Source of the DNA: a virus
DNA length: 64,000 bases
IMG/VR virus record: IMGVR_UViG_3300042402_007915
Coordinates: 1-64,000 of that record
Strand: one strand, 5' to 3'
Shown here: piece after piece, positions 14,237 to 21,800 of the stretch
How the letters are laid out: every line of letters begins with the position of its first letter
Position numbering within the stretch: the first letter of the stretch is position 1
Translations under genes and position numbers: made by a program
Notes under the pieces: model-generated
What the model saw: only the letters and a program-made list of their open reading frames with translations
The model's database searches: none
What the model was told of the DNA's origin: nothing

Positions 14237-14722
14237 TCAGCACCGGGGCAGCTCTGTCCACCCAAAGTGAAGGATGTAGGGCTCGCCTCCCTTCACTGTG
14301 AGCTTGACGTGGTTTCTGAATCCCGGTGTGTCCGGCAAGTTCCCGGACATCTCAAACACCAGGTTCATCTTCTCCAGCTCTTCCAGGGGGAGGCCAAGAA
14401 AGGAGAACAGCTCGACTCTTCCTGCGAAGATGTCCCAGACCTCCGCCGCCTGAACGCAGCAGGGAAAGGCCTCGAGGCTGAACACCCCGAAGTGGGGAGG
14501 ATCCTCCTCGAAGACGGACGCGGCCATGGCGTCCACCTCCTCTTGCTCGCCCTGGGACTCGTAGGGCTCCCAGGAGCCTCCCAGTTCCGGCCTCTCGTAG
14601 ATGATCGAGGGGCTGTACGGGGGTTTGCACAGGAAGGCCCGGATCATTGCCAGGCCCCTGTAACCGGTAACGGTACGGGACTTGAGTCCCGGGACCACCA
14701 AGTGGTAAGTGTTTTGGTTCAT
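14237..14722 (-). CDS. GC-rich hypothetical protein, 161 aa
   Basis: Starts at MNQNTYH with AAGGAGGTG seven bases upstream. Acidic, with a Pro/Glu-rich middle (about residues 55-80) and a beta-rich C-terminus ending in GWTELPRC. No family recognised. This gene shows the complete cassette: repeated element, A/C-rich leader, hairpin with UCCC-UUCG-GGGA, GTTCC, strong ribosome binding site, gene, terminator. Confidence 0.72.
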   Translation of the reverse strand: MNQNTYHLVVPGLKSRTVTGYRGLAMIRAFLCKPPYSPSIIYERPELGGSWEPYESQGEQEEVDAMAASVFEEDPPHFGVFSLEAFPCCVQAAEVWDIFAGRVELFSFLGLPLEELEKMNLVFEMSGNLPDTPGFRNHVKLTVKGGEPYILHFGWTELPRC

Positions 14723-14760
14723 GAACACCTCCTTGGGAACTTAAGTCCCGAAGGGATTTG
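14723..14760 (-). promoter_or_regulatory. UUCG-hairpin leader with strong ribosome binding site
   Basis: - strand order: ATCCCTTCGGGAC hairpin, TTAAGTTCCC, AAGGAGGTG, then ATG. This is the clearest of about a dozen leaders with the same layout, e.g. near 4720, 8260, 11425, 12335, 15400, 16385, 16735, 17310 and 18580. Confidence 0.6.
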
Positions 14761-14775
14761 TTTGTTTATTTATTT

Positions 14776-14875
14776 ACCTTGAGGAAGAATAGGGTGGCGC
14801 CCATTCGTCAGCCAGTCAAGCCGGCGGAGTCATACCCGCGTAAGGGCCGCCCCTCTATTTATCCCTCCAGGTAAA
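14776..14875. promoter_or_regulatory. Inverted pair of the repeated element
   Basis: Leftward copy 14776-14802 (ACCTTGAGG to GGTGGCGCCC) and rightward copy 14844-14875 (GGGCCGCCCC to CCTCCAGGTAAA). The leftward copy begins about 55 bases before the 14722 start. Confidence 0.62.
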
Positions 14876-14879
14876 CCCA

Positions 14880-15071
14880 GCCAGTCAAGCTCGGGCCAAA
14901 CCCCTCCAGTCAAACCCAGGAAGGGATGGGGCCGAAGCTGCACACAGGCCAGGCCACCACAGGCCTGGCCCGGAGCCGACCGAACTGAGTGGTAACTCAG
15001 GGAACGCACCAACCCGAAGGGTTAGGTTGAAGTAGGCCTGGTCTGGGGATTGTAACCCAGGAACGCACAGG
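14880..15071 (-). ncRNA. Candidate structured RNA with duplicated hairpin module
   Basis: No gene. Perfect inverted repeats GGCCAGGCC/GGCCTGGCC (14947-14970) and CTGAGT/ACTCAG (14985-15000), plus CTGGGG/CCCAG (about 15043-15060). The block GTAAC-T/C-CAGG-AACGCAC occurs twice (14991-15009 and 15051-15068), suggesting a duplicated stem-loop followed each time by the same single strand. A CCC-UUCG-GGG hairpin lies between. A leftward repeated element at 15072 could start it. Confidence 0.42.
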
Positions 15072-15163
15072 GCCTTGAGATAAGGGTGGGGTGACTATTT
15101 ATCGGGAACTAAACTCCCCCGGCTTCTATGCAACGAAGCGTGCCACCCTATTTATTTACGAAA
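15072..15163. promoter_or_regulatory. Degenerate inverted pair of the repeated element
   Basis: Leftward GCCTTGAGATAAGGGTGGGG (15072) and rightward GTGCCACCCTATTTATTTAC (15141). Both copies are weaker than those at 13072 or 14776. Confidence 0.4.
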
Positions 15164-15190
15164 CAAGAGCCCCCGACATGCCGGGGGCTC
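15158..15190 (-). terminator. Terminator downstream of the 15190-15415 segment
   Basis: AGCCCCCGGCATG/TCGGGGGCT on the - strand, followed by CTTGTTTCG. Confidence 0.8.
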
Positions 15191-15415
15191 AAGGAGACTT
15201 TTTAACGCAAGACGTCCTCACCCAATGGGCTCGGTCTTAGCGGACCTGGCTTGCTCAAGGCCAGGAACATTTTCTTCGAAGCCGGCCGGGACATCCCACC
15301 GGGTGACTTCGCGAGGGCAGCTGCACTCTATGAGCGCCGCACTTTCCCCGCAGAGGTGACCAGCACTCGTCAGTGGTGGTTCTCCAAGGAACACAAACCC
15401 CGAAGGGGAAACAGG
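15190..15415 (-). other. Short transcript unit, small ORF or non-coding RNA
   Basis: Bounded by a leftward repeated element and UUCG hairpin (about 15395-15410) and by the terminator at 15158. GGAGA is present but is followed by a 9-bp stem, ACCACCACT pairing with AGTGCTGGT, and no ATG. One frame (stop at 15218) could start from CTG and give about 48 residues with several Cys; another gives 30 residues from ATG (MSRPASKK) and stops just before the terminator. Neither is convincing. Confidence 0.35.
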
Positions 15416-15443
15416 CCCTTGAGGAAGGAATAGTTGGCGCCGC
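15415..15443 (-). promoter_or_regulatory. Repeated CTCAAGG element (leftward)
   Basis: - strand: GCGGCGCCAACTATTCC then TTCCTCAAGGGC. Confidence 0.6.
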
Positions 15444-15460
15444 TTAGAGTGAGTATTTAT

Positions 15461-15494
15461 AAGAGAAACAAAGCCCCGCCACATGGGGCGGGGC
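15461..15494 (-). terminator. Terminator after 15501-16277
   Basis: GCCCCGCCCC/GGGGCGGGGC-type stem around ATGT followed by TTTGTTTCTC and the TATAAATA tail. Confidence 0.8.
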
Positions 15495-15500
15495 GTAGGC

Positions 15501-16277
15501 TCAGCGGCGGGCCTGGGGCATGGGCCGGCCCAGGAGGCCGGCCAAGACCTCCTCCTGGCGGTCGTAGGCGGTGCAGGCCGCCTTGGCCCGCTTGACGTTC
15601 GCCTTCCGGCGAACGCTCTGGGCCTGGAAGGCCACGATGGCCTCCCAGTCGAGGCCGAGGGAGTCGCAGTCTGCCTGAGCGAGGCCGTCCTGCGCCGCCA
15701 TGGCGGCGCAGTGCGCGAGCCACAAGTCGTACGAATGCCGCCCCTCCGCTTCGGCGGCGCGGTGGGCGGCGATGGTGGTCTCGAGCCTGTCCACCCAGGC
15801 CTCGGAGGCCAAAGCGCCCGCGAGGGCCAGGACCTTCCCGTGGACGGCGACCACGGTTTGGACCTTGCGGCCACCCACGACGTCGTTCAGCCAGCCCTTC
15901 TCGGGCTCGGCGCGAACGATAACGAGGAGGCCTCCTTCCAGAACGGCGTAGACCGTCCGGTTGGTGCACGTCCGATGGACCAGGCGCTCGCCGGGCAGGG
16001 GGCTGACGATGCCCCCGTGGATGGTGTCGGAGGGGGGGCAGGCCTTCGCGAGCCCGTTCCGCCAGAGGCGGTAGTCTTCCCCGCTCCAGGCGGGAAAGGA
16101 CGCAGCCTGGGCGTCGACCGCCCAGGCGTGCTGGCGCCGCAGCGCCTCCTTCTGGAAGAGCTGGAACTCGGCGGGGGAGCAAGCGCCCGCTTGCACGGCG
16201 ACCCGGTCGAGGGCCTGCTCCGCCTCAGCCATAGTGAGGGTGGCGAGGCTGTTCACGAACACGGAAAGGTTGAACAT
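15501..16277 (-). CDS. GC-rich hypothetical protein, 258 aa
   Basis: Unrecognised. N-terminal 90 residues are helical with many Ala/Glu/Gln; residues about 95-150 are beta-rich (RTVYAVLEGGLLVIV); the C-terminal 100 are Ala/Arg-rich helices. GC-rich codon use like 3889-5873. The leader contains paired GGTCTTACC and complementary-looking blocks (16290-16370), so translation may be controlled by RNA structure. Own promoter-like element at 16398 and own terminator. Confidence 0.7.
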   Translation of the reverse strand: MFNLSVFVNSLATLTMAEAEQALDRVAVQAGACSPAEFQLFQKEALRRQHAWAVDAQAASFPAWSGEDYRLWRNGLAKACPPSDTIHGGIVSPLPGERLVHRTCTNRTVYAVLEGGLLVIVRAEPEKGWLNDVVGGRKVQTVVAVHGKVLALAGALASEAWVDRLETTIAAHRAAEAEGRHSYDLWLAHCAAMAAQDGLAQADCDSLGLDWEAIVAFQAQSVRRKANVKRAKAACTAYDRQEEVLAGLLGRPMPQARR

Positions 16278-16397
16278 GTTGACTCCCGGTCGGTCTTACC
16301 AGCCGTGCGAATGTGGCACTACACTCCAGTACAACACTGGGATGTAGTTGGTCCGGTAAGACTCTCCATGAACCTACACTCCGAAGGAGAAACATTT

Positions 16398-16434
16398 GCC
16401 CTTGAGAGATGATTGGGGATTAGAGGTGGCGCCG
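16398..16434 (-). promoter_or_regulatory. Repeated CTCAAGG element (leftward)
   Basis: - strand: CGGCGCCACCTCTAATCC then CATCTCTCAAGGGC, with a longer spacer than most copies. About 120 bases upstream of the 16277 start. Confidence 0.58.
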
Positions 16435-16458
16435 ACTTGTTGAGTGAGTATTTATTGA

Positions 16459-16486
16459 GGAAACAAAGGCCCGCCGAAGCGGGCCA
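16459..16486 (-). terminator. Terminator after 16489-16713
   Basis: GGCCCGCTTCGGCGGGCC followed by TTTGTTTCC on the - strand. Confidence 0.85.
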
Positions 16487-16488
16487 GG

Positions 16489-16713
16489 CTACCCTTGGAG
16501 CCATTTCGTGTCCACCCCGTCGGGGATGGGCACGTTGGAAGGCCACCGCCCTTCATGGACAACAACATCTTCGGCTATGTAGCGAGCCTCCCATACACTA
16601 TTCTGGGAGACTTCGTCCTGGACAACATCCAGGACGGCTTCGAGCTGGTTTCTACTAACCAGCCAGGGCTCTTTGATGGCCCTGTCAATCAGGGCCTTCT
16701 GTTCTGGTGACAT
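16489..16713 (-). CDS. Small hypothetical protein, 74 aa
   Basis: MSPEQKALIDRAIKEP start with GGAGGTGCAAGG upstream. Compact, acidic, helical N-terminal half and a Pro/Val-rich C-terminus. Has the UUCG leader (CCC-UUCG-GGG) and its own terminator. No family recognised. Confidence 0.7.
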   Translation of the reverse strand: MSPEQKALIDRAIKEPWLVSRNQLEAVLDVVQDEVSQNSVWEARYIAEDVVVHEGRWPSNVPIPDGVDTKWLQG

Positions 16714-16760
16714 CCTTGCACCTCCGAGGAATAGAACTCCCGAAGGGCATATTTATTGGG

Positions 16761-16788
16761 GGAAACAAAGGCCCGCCGAAGCGGGCCG
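16761..16788 (-). terminator. Second copy of the GGCCCG hairpin terminator
   Basis: The same GGCCCGCTTCGGCGGGCC stem as at 16468, followed by TTTGTTTCC. It would end a short RNA lying between 16790 and 16850; a 19-codon frame from GTG at 16850 to TAG at 16791 is the only ORF there. Confidence 0.7.
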
Positions 16789-16820
16789 GGCTACGGGAGG
16801 AACAGGGCCACCTCGAAGAG

Positions 16821-16850
16821 GGCGCGCCACCTATTTTCCCTCAAGGGCAC
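16821..16850 (+). promoter_or_regulatory. Repeated element (rightward)
   Basis: GGCGCGCCACCTATTTTCC then CTCAAGGGCAC, among the best matches to the consensus. It directly abuts the tail of the terminator at 16868. Confidence 0.6.
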
Positions 16851-16867
16851 AACGATTATTTATCAAG

Positions 16868-17092
16868 AAGAAACAAGAGCCCCTCCAATCCATTTAAGGA
16901 CAGAGGGACTCTCATAAAGACAGAGGGCCACAAGCCCTCCATCCCCGTTTACGACTGCTCCAAGGTTACCCTTGTGAGTCGAGCGATTCACGCTCACCCA
17001 TGCAGTACGGCTCTGCATGGGATTAGGAGATTGAGGAGGCCCAGTCGCCTGGGCTCCCTCCTCCGTCACCGAACCAAACCCCCCGAAGGGGG
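16868..17092 (-). ncRNA. Candidate structured non-coding RNA, about 220 nt
   Basis: The ORF here runs straight through a terminator and so is not a gene. The - strand shows five consecutive hairpins: CCCCC-UUCG-GGGGG (about 17073-17090), GGAGG/CCTCC with AGCCCAG/CTGGGC (about 17028-17055), perfect 9-bp CCCATGCAG/CTGCATGGG (about 16999-17024), GAGCG/CGCTC (about 16980-16996) and GAGGGC/GCCCTC (about 16922-16940), then a terminator (16878-16910) with CTTGTTTC. Function unknown. Confidence 0.55.
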
Positions 17093-17093
17093 A

Positions 17094-17279
17094 TTAACGA
17101 GTGGCCTGGCTACGCAACCAGGCCACTTTTCCGCTCGCCGCGTGGGCAATACCCCGGGCCTTTTTCAGCCACGGGGAGTTCTTTTTCCAGCGGGGGGTAG
17201 CCCGCTTGGCAGCGTAATAGTACTGCCAGGCCCTCCACTCCGCGCTGAGGGCGTTCTCGAGCTCCTCTTCCAGGTCCAT
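17094..17279 (-). CDS. Small basic protein, 61 aa
   Basis: Starts MDLEEELENAL with GGAGGTGACC directly upstream. An acidic first ten residues, then a basic Trp/Lys-rich remainder (PRWKKNSPWLKKARG). The last codons form a GTGGCCTGG/CCAGGCCAC hairpin, so coding and terminator-like structure overlap. Likely nucleic-acid binding; no family recognised. Confidence 0.65.
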   Translation of the reverse strand: MDLEEELENALSAEWRAWQYYYAAKRATPRWKKNSPWLKKARGIAHAASGKVAWLRSQATR

Positions 17280-17340
17280 GGTCACCTCCAAAGAAACCTT
17301 CAGAACTTAATCCTGAAGGGAGCGCGGAGTGCTGATAATG

Positions 17341-17370
17341 GCGGCCACCTCTTTATTCTCCTCAAGGGCC
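17341..17370 (+). promoter_or_regulatory. Repeated element (rightward)
   Basis: GCGGCCACCTCTTTATT then CTCCTCAAGGGCC. It is the only copy between the terminator of 17428-18162 and the 17094-17279 gene, so its orientation is opposite to that gene. Confidence 0.58.
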
Positions 17371-17382
17371 CATTATTTATAA

Positions 17383-17422
17383 CAAGAAACAAACCCCGCC
17401 CACCAATGAAGGTGAACGGGGC
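17383..17422 (-). terminator. Terminator after 17428-18162
   Basis: CCCCGTTCACC pairs with GGTGGGCGGGG on the - strand, followed by TTTGTTTCTTG and TATAAATAAT. Confidence 0.85.
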
Positions 17423-17427
17423 TGGGA

Positions 17428-18162
17428 CTACCAGGTGACGTGGCCGAAGCCAAGGTTCAACATCCAGGGGTCGGGCTCGACGAGCCGGCGGACCGGCCCT
17501 TCGGGGGGAGCAGGCACTTTTGCCCACTCCATGACCTCGAAGTCGGCTGGCGTGAGGCTGGCGATGCGGGCCTCGGCCTCTTCGGCTTTGGCCTCCAGTC
17601 CCGGAATCTTGACCTGGTACCAGGCCAAGAGATCAACGGCGCGTTCGTCGGCCTGAGAGGCGTACTTGGTCCCGGTGGTCCCGGGAGGCCATTCGAGAGT
17701 GGCCCACCCCGAATCCCGGCCCCGGGGCTTGTGGTGGATTACCACCTTGGTCCCCTTGGGCCACCAGCCCAAGAGGTCACCCTCGGCGTCCTGGACCACC
17801 CCGCCCACGAGACGGACTGGGGTGTCCTCCGCCAGGACGTGGTCGTGGCAGAGGCGAGCCGGGATGTGGGCCGCCGGGAGGTGCGCGTTGCGCACCTCCA
17901 CCTGGACCGCCCGTGCTTCGGCTTCGGCGGCCCGGGCTTCGACTTCCGGAAGGAGGCCCTTGAGGTGGGCCGCCTCCTTCCGCCAGTCTTCAACGTTGAC
18001 CAGGTCGCTCTGAGCGGCGTGCAGCCGCCCCTGCACCGGCCACAAGTACCCTTTGCCCTCGTCACCGTACCCGACGAAGAGGTGGGGGACAGGATCCACC
18101 ATCCGGGGGATGATGGGGGTCTCGGAGATCACGTAACCGTACTTCCAGCAACGATAGAACAT
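17428..18162 (-). CDS. Coiled-coil-containing GC-rich protein, 244 aa
   Basis: Starts MFYRCWKYG, with GGAGGTTATT upstream. N-terminal 55 residues look like a small beta domain; residues about 60-100 and 185-210 are Glu/Ala heptad-rich; between them is a Gly/Trp-rich domain (GDLLGWWPKGTKVVIHH) reminiscent of an SH3-like barrel. Function unknown. The leader (18163-18266) holds the inverted repeat ATACAACACT/AGTGTTGTA-like around 18238-18260. Confidence 0.7.
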   Translation of the reverse strand: MFYRCWKYGYVISETPIIPRMVDPVPHLFVGYGDEGKGYLWPVQGRLHAAQSDLVNVEDWRKEAAHLKGLLPEVEARAAEAEARAVQVEVRNAHLPAAHIPARLCHDHVLAEDTPVRLVGGVVQDAEGDLLGWWPKGTKVVIHHKPRGRDSGWATLEWPPGTTGTKYASQADERAVDLLAWYQVKIPGLEAKAEEAEARIASLTPADFEVMEWAKVPAPPEGPVRRLVEPDPWMLNLGFGHVTW

Positions 18163-18266
18163 AATAACCTCCACAGGACTTGCAGAGCCTGGTCTATCCA
18201 GGATGCAGTCCCTATCAATGAATCCACATCACGAAGTGTACAACATTAGTAGTGTTGTATAGTTTG

Positions 18267-18376
18267 GCCCTTGAGAGAATGAATGGCCGCGAGCTTCGTG
18301 TGAGCGGAGTTGGTTTGGAGTGGGGATTTGGGTGGCATCAACAAAGCGGCGGCTATCCTATTTCTCTCAAGGTAAC
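18267..18376. promoter_or_regulatory. Best inverted pair of the repeated element
   Basis: Leftward copy 18267-18291 and rightward copy 18346-18376. Read outward both give GCGGC, then TATT or CATT, then CTCTCAAGG, so the pair could face two promoters apart or fold one RNA into a ~23-bp stem with a ~55-nt loop. Confidence 0.65.
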
Positions 18377-18384
18377 AAAGAAGA

Positions 18385-18640
18385 GAAGACCCCTCTAACA
18401 TTTAAGTCAGAGGAGTCATGGTGAATACGCTTAAAGGGGAACCACCCCTACCAAACTAATCCCCTAAGCGCTGGGGAAGAAAGGAGATGAACTAACATAG
18501 CCTGGCCGCACCAAAGAGGGTACTAACATGACTTATCAACCACCAAGCACCAGGCCATGAAAGTCCAATCCCAACGAACAGAAACCCCCGAAGGGGAACA
18601 AAGGAAAGAACCTTGAGTGGGAAAGGGGAAGGATACCCAC
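18385..18640 (-). ncRNA. Candidate short non-coding RNA or leader transcript
   Basis: A leftward element (18609-18640: ACCTTGAGTGGG to GGATACCC), a CCCC-UUCG-GGGG hairpin (about 18580) and a terminator-like stem GACTCCTCT/AGAGGGGTC with TCTTCTCTTC (18385-18417) enclose about 200 bases that encode nothing longer than an 11-codon frame. No gene is seen between 18163 and 18830 otherwise. Confidence 0.35.
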
Positions 18641-18743
18641 CTCAAAGCCAAACCCATCAACCCAAACAAGCCACAACGTCCAAGCGGAGTGCGCGTGGCA
18701 CACTGGGTCTGCCCTTGACTCGGAGTCCGGCGGAGTAACAAGA

Positions 18744-18783
18744 AATTAAAATAAAAAGGGGCCCCATTTCTGGAGCCCCTCCC
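18744..18783 (-). terminator. Terminator of the RNA polymerase gene
   Basis: GGGGCTCC/GGGGCCCC-type stem around AGAAAT on the - strand followed by TTTTTATTTTAA. Confidence 0.8.
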
Positions 18784-18830
18784 AGGCAGTTAAGCCCGGC
18801 ACCCCCTACGCATTGTAGAGGGTGTTCGAA

Positions 18831-21800
18831 TCAATCCGGGACGTACTCAGTCCATTCGCCGAAACTTGGCTGGTCGTCTTCCGACTCCTCAGCACTAGGA
18901 CCATCCAAATAGGTGTCCTTCAAGTCTTCGGCGAAGCCCATGATGCTGATCCAGGAGGAGTAAATCCCCTGTTCAACCAAGCGGGCAAAGAACTCAGTAT
19001 ACATCTCATCCACCGCTTCCGGTTTCAGGAATGCGCGTTTACGGTTACAGGGCACCATTCCGGCGATACTGTTCCGATACGCATCCTTAGCCCGGAGCTC
19101 CCATCTACGTTGGGTCATTGCAAAATGGAGTGACTTGTCATCACGCAATTTCTTCTGCAATGCGGCAGTCAGCGAAACCAACTTGCCAGTAGACGGGAAA
19201 GCAGGAGCATTCGCGCTGCGGATACGAGCGACAGCAGCCTTTTTCAAGACAGCCATGCACTCTTCGCACTCGTGAAGAGGCTTATGCTTGGTCCGGAAAT
19301 GTTCCACCTGGATCCCAGGCACCTCCCCTTCTTGCGTCGGGTAGGCGTAAGCCGTGTCGAAGGCGAGCTCTGCAACCAAGGCACAGAGTTTAATCTCGTT
19401 CTTCCCACGGAGAGGAGTCAGCTTATGCTTCGAGACAAAGTAGCTAACATATCCGTCAGCATCCTCCGCCGTCAGCAGGCAAGACTCCTTGGTCTTGGTG
19501 GAAATGATATCCAGAAAGGTTGACCCCTCAAAGCACAGGGCGTCGAGAGCCCTGCTGTCTGCTTTGGTGAGCCAGTTCAAGCCGCCGTCTTTCTTGACGT
19601 TCAACTCGGACTGGGGGGTGCCCAAGGGTTTGTCCCCAACCTTCTGGAGCTCGACATAAATACCCGCCTCATTATTCCCACGCCGGTAGGCGATACACGA
19701 GAACAAGCTTTCGCGTGCCCAAGTGATCCAGGGAGCCAGGGCGTCTTTAGCCTGCTCTTCCCGCATTTCAGCCGAGAACTGCTCGTAAGCAAAGTCCATC
19801 GCCAATTTGCGAGCACTACTGGACTCTTGCGAGTCCGAGTTGTGGCCTTCCCCTTCACGGGTTTCCCCGTTCGAGTCGGACAAAGACATAGCCTCATAGA
19901 TGTTCTGATCGAGCCGAGCCAGCGGGTGGAGCGGGACTTTCGTCTTCTCCATCCACTTACCCATGGCATCGAAATCAATACACCGGCTATTCTGCAGGCG
20001 CCAGACAACGCGTTGATCGCGCCAAGCCGCCAAATGAGAACCCTCAGCAGGGTTTTTCCAAGAGTCCCCCTCCCCTTGGATAGTCCGGAAGATCTTATCT
20101 ACCACCCAGAAGAGCGGCAGCCGCTTCTCACCATAGTTCACCATCGGAGGGGTCGCCCCGCTCTGTTCGGCTTTCTGGTGGAGAGCACGGAGGATCCGGT
20201 AGGGAAGCCCTGCGCAAGGCTTAGCCGGGCGGTTAAACCCAAGCTCCTCACGCCGCTTTTCCCAAATTTGACACGCTTTGGTGTAAGCGATGTCAGAGAG
20301 ATTCGCTTGGTACCTCAACGACCCGAAGGCGTTGGGATCAATCCGCTTCCGGAGACGCTCACCCATTGCTGAGTTATTGCGCCGCCATCCGAGGACACCA
20401 AAGAACGCACTCATACCAACCGCCTCCTTAAACTTATCCTGGAAGTAAATCAGGACTTCGTCGGAGGAAATCAGCCGGCATTTTTGCGACAAGGTGAGCG
20501 AATCGAAGGTCTCGGCCGCTTCTCCAGGTATCAGCTTGAGGACAGCCTTATCCTGGTCGAGGAAGTTCTCAGATGAGATACCATTCCCCTTGAGCGAGCC
20601 AAACTTGAACGCCTTCCCGTTGGAGTCAAGGTCGTAGTGGCAGTAGATGTGACCATCTGCCATTTTCTTCCAGGCCCGAAGGTTAGAAACCTTCGGAGCG
20701 TTCGTCCAGCGCACGATCCGCTTGGCGCGGTCAATGCTTTCCTGAATGAACGTACCCCATGCGGGAATCCATCCTTTAGCTGCGTCAACGATATATTTCA
20801 CTCGTTCCGCGAGACCAAGGAACCCATCACCATCCTGCCAAGTAGCAGGGTTGGATTTCTGCTCAGACCAATAGAGGCTTTTAACCCTCCTAAAGGCAGC
20901 ATGCCACTTGCCCATTCCCTCAGGATCTTCCTTGAGGTACTCGATTTTATCGAGCCGAGCCCAGTACCGCAGATCAACGAGGCGCGCCTGATTAATGGCG
21001 TACGCACGAGCCTGCAGAATAGTGGCTTGCCCCACAGGACCCATAGGATCCTTGAGCAGGTAACCGTAAAACGCCTCTTGATCCTCGAAAGGAATCGACA
21101 TCTTTTCGCCAGCCGGTTCGATCCGGAAGGTAGGCTGCCAGATCCGACGGTTTGCAAGGAGTTTCACATCCTCGTCCGTGGTCCAAGCAGCAATGTCGCC
21201 GTCGTCGTCACCCTGGAGATCGGTTACATCATCCGGGTTCATGAAGACAGCAAAAGGAACGACAATCCGGTCGACTACCTCACCGTCAGCGTTTGCCACA
21301 CTCAGCGTCATGTGGGGGAGGGGATCCACCACCTTAAGCGTCATGAGCGACTGAGGGAGAATAGCAGGAAAGCGCCAAAGAACCGTTTCATCGCCTACAG
21401 CGGGAAGCTTCTGGTTAACACCGCCGATCACGCACTCACCCTTGTTCAGGGAGTTGTCCATGACCATGACGACCTGGTTCCCTTCGAAACCGGTGCCATT
21501 GGCAATGTTATACAGTCGCCGCTTGAGCTTATCCTCTGCCATCTGACGAAGGACAGGGATGTCAAGCAAGCTGTAGTCGAGTCCAAGCTCTTTAGCAACC
21601 CGAACCATGGTGATCTGGTTGTTGAGGGTGGTGTTGCCGCCACTATCCTCAGAGATCAAACCATCGACACCATCCTTGAGCAGCTTATCCATGGCCTTTT
21701 GGACCAAGCGTTCGACTGCCGCGGTAGTGTCGTTATCGACCTTGACGAGCTGCAATAGCTCAAAGCATGACTTGATCGTGCTTGCGCGTGACCAAGTCTT

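Noticed and set aside
15483-16412. Long + strand ORF of 309 codons
   Set aside because: Antisense shadow of the GC-rich 15501-16277 gene.
16863-17069. 68-codon - strand ORF
   Set aside because: It reads through the terminator and all five hairpins; treated as a non-coding RNA.
20637-21758. Long + strand ORF of 373 codons
   Set aside because: Antisense shadow of the polymerase gene; lacks start signals and interrupts nothing.
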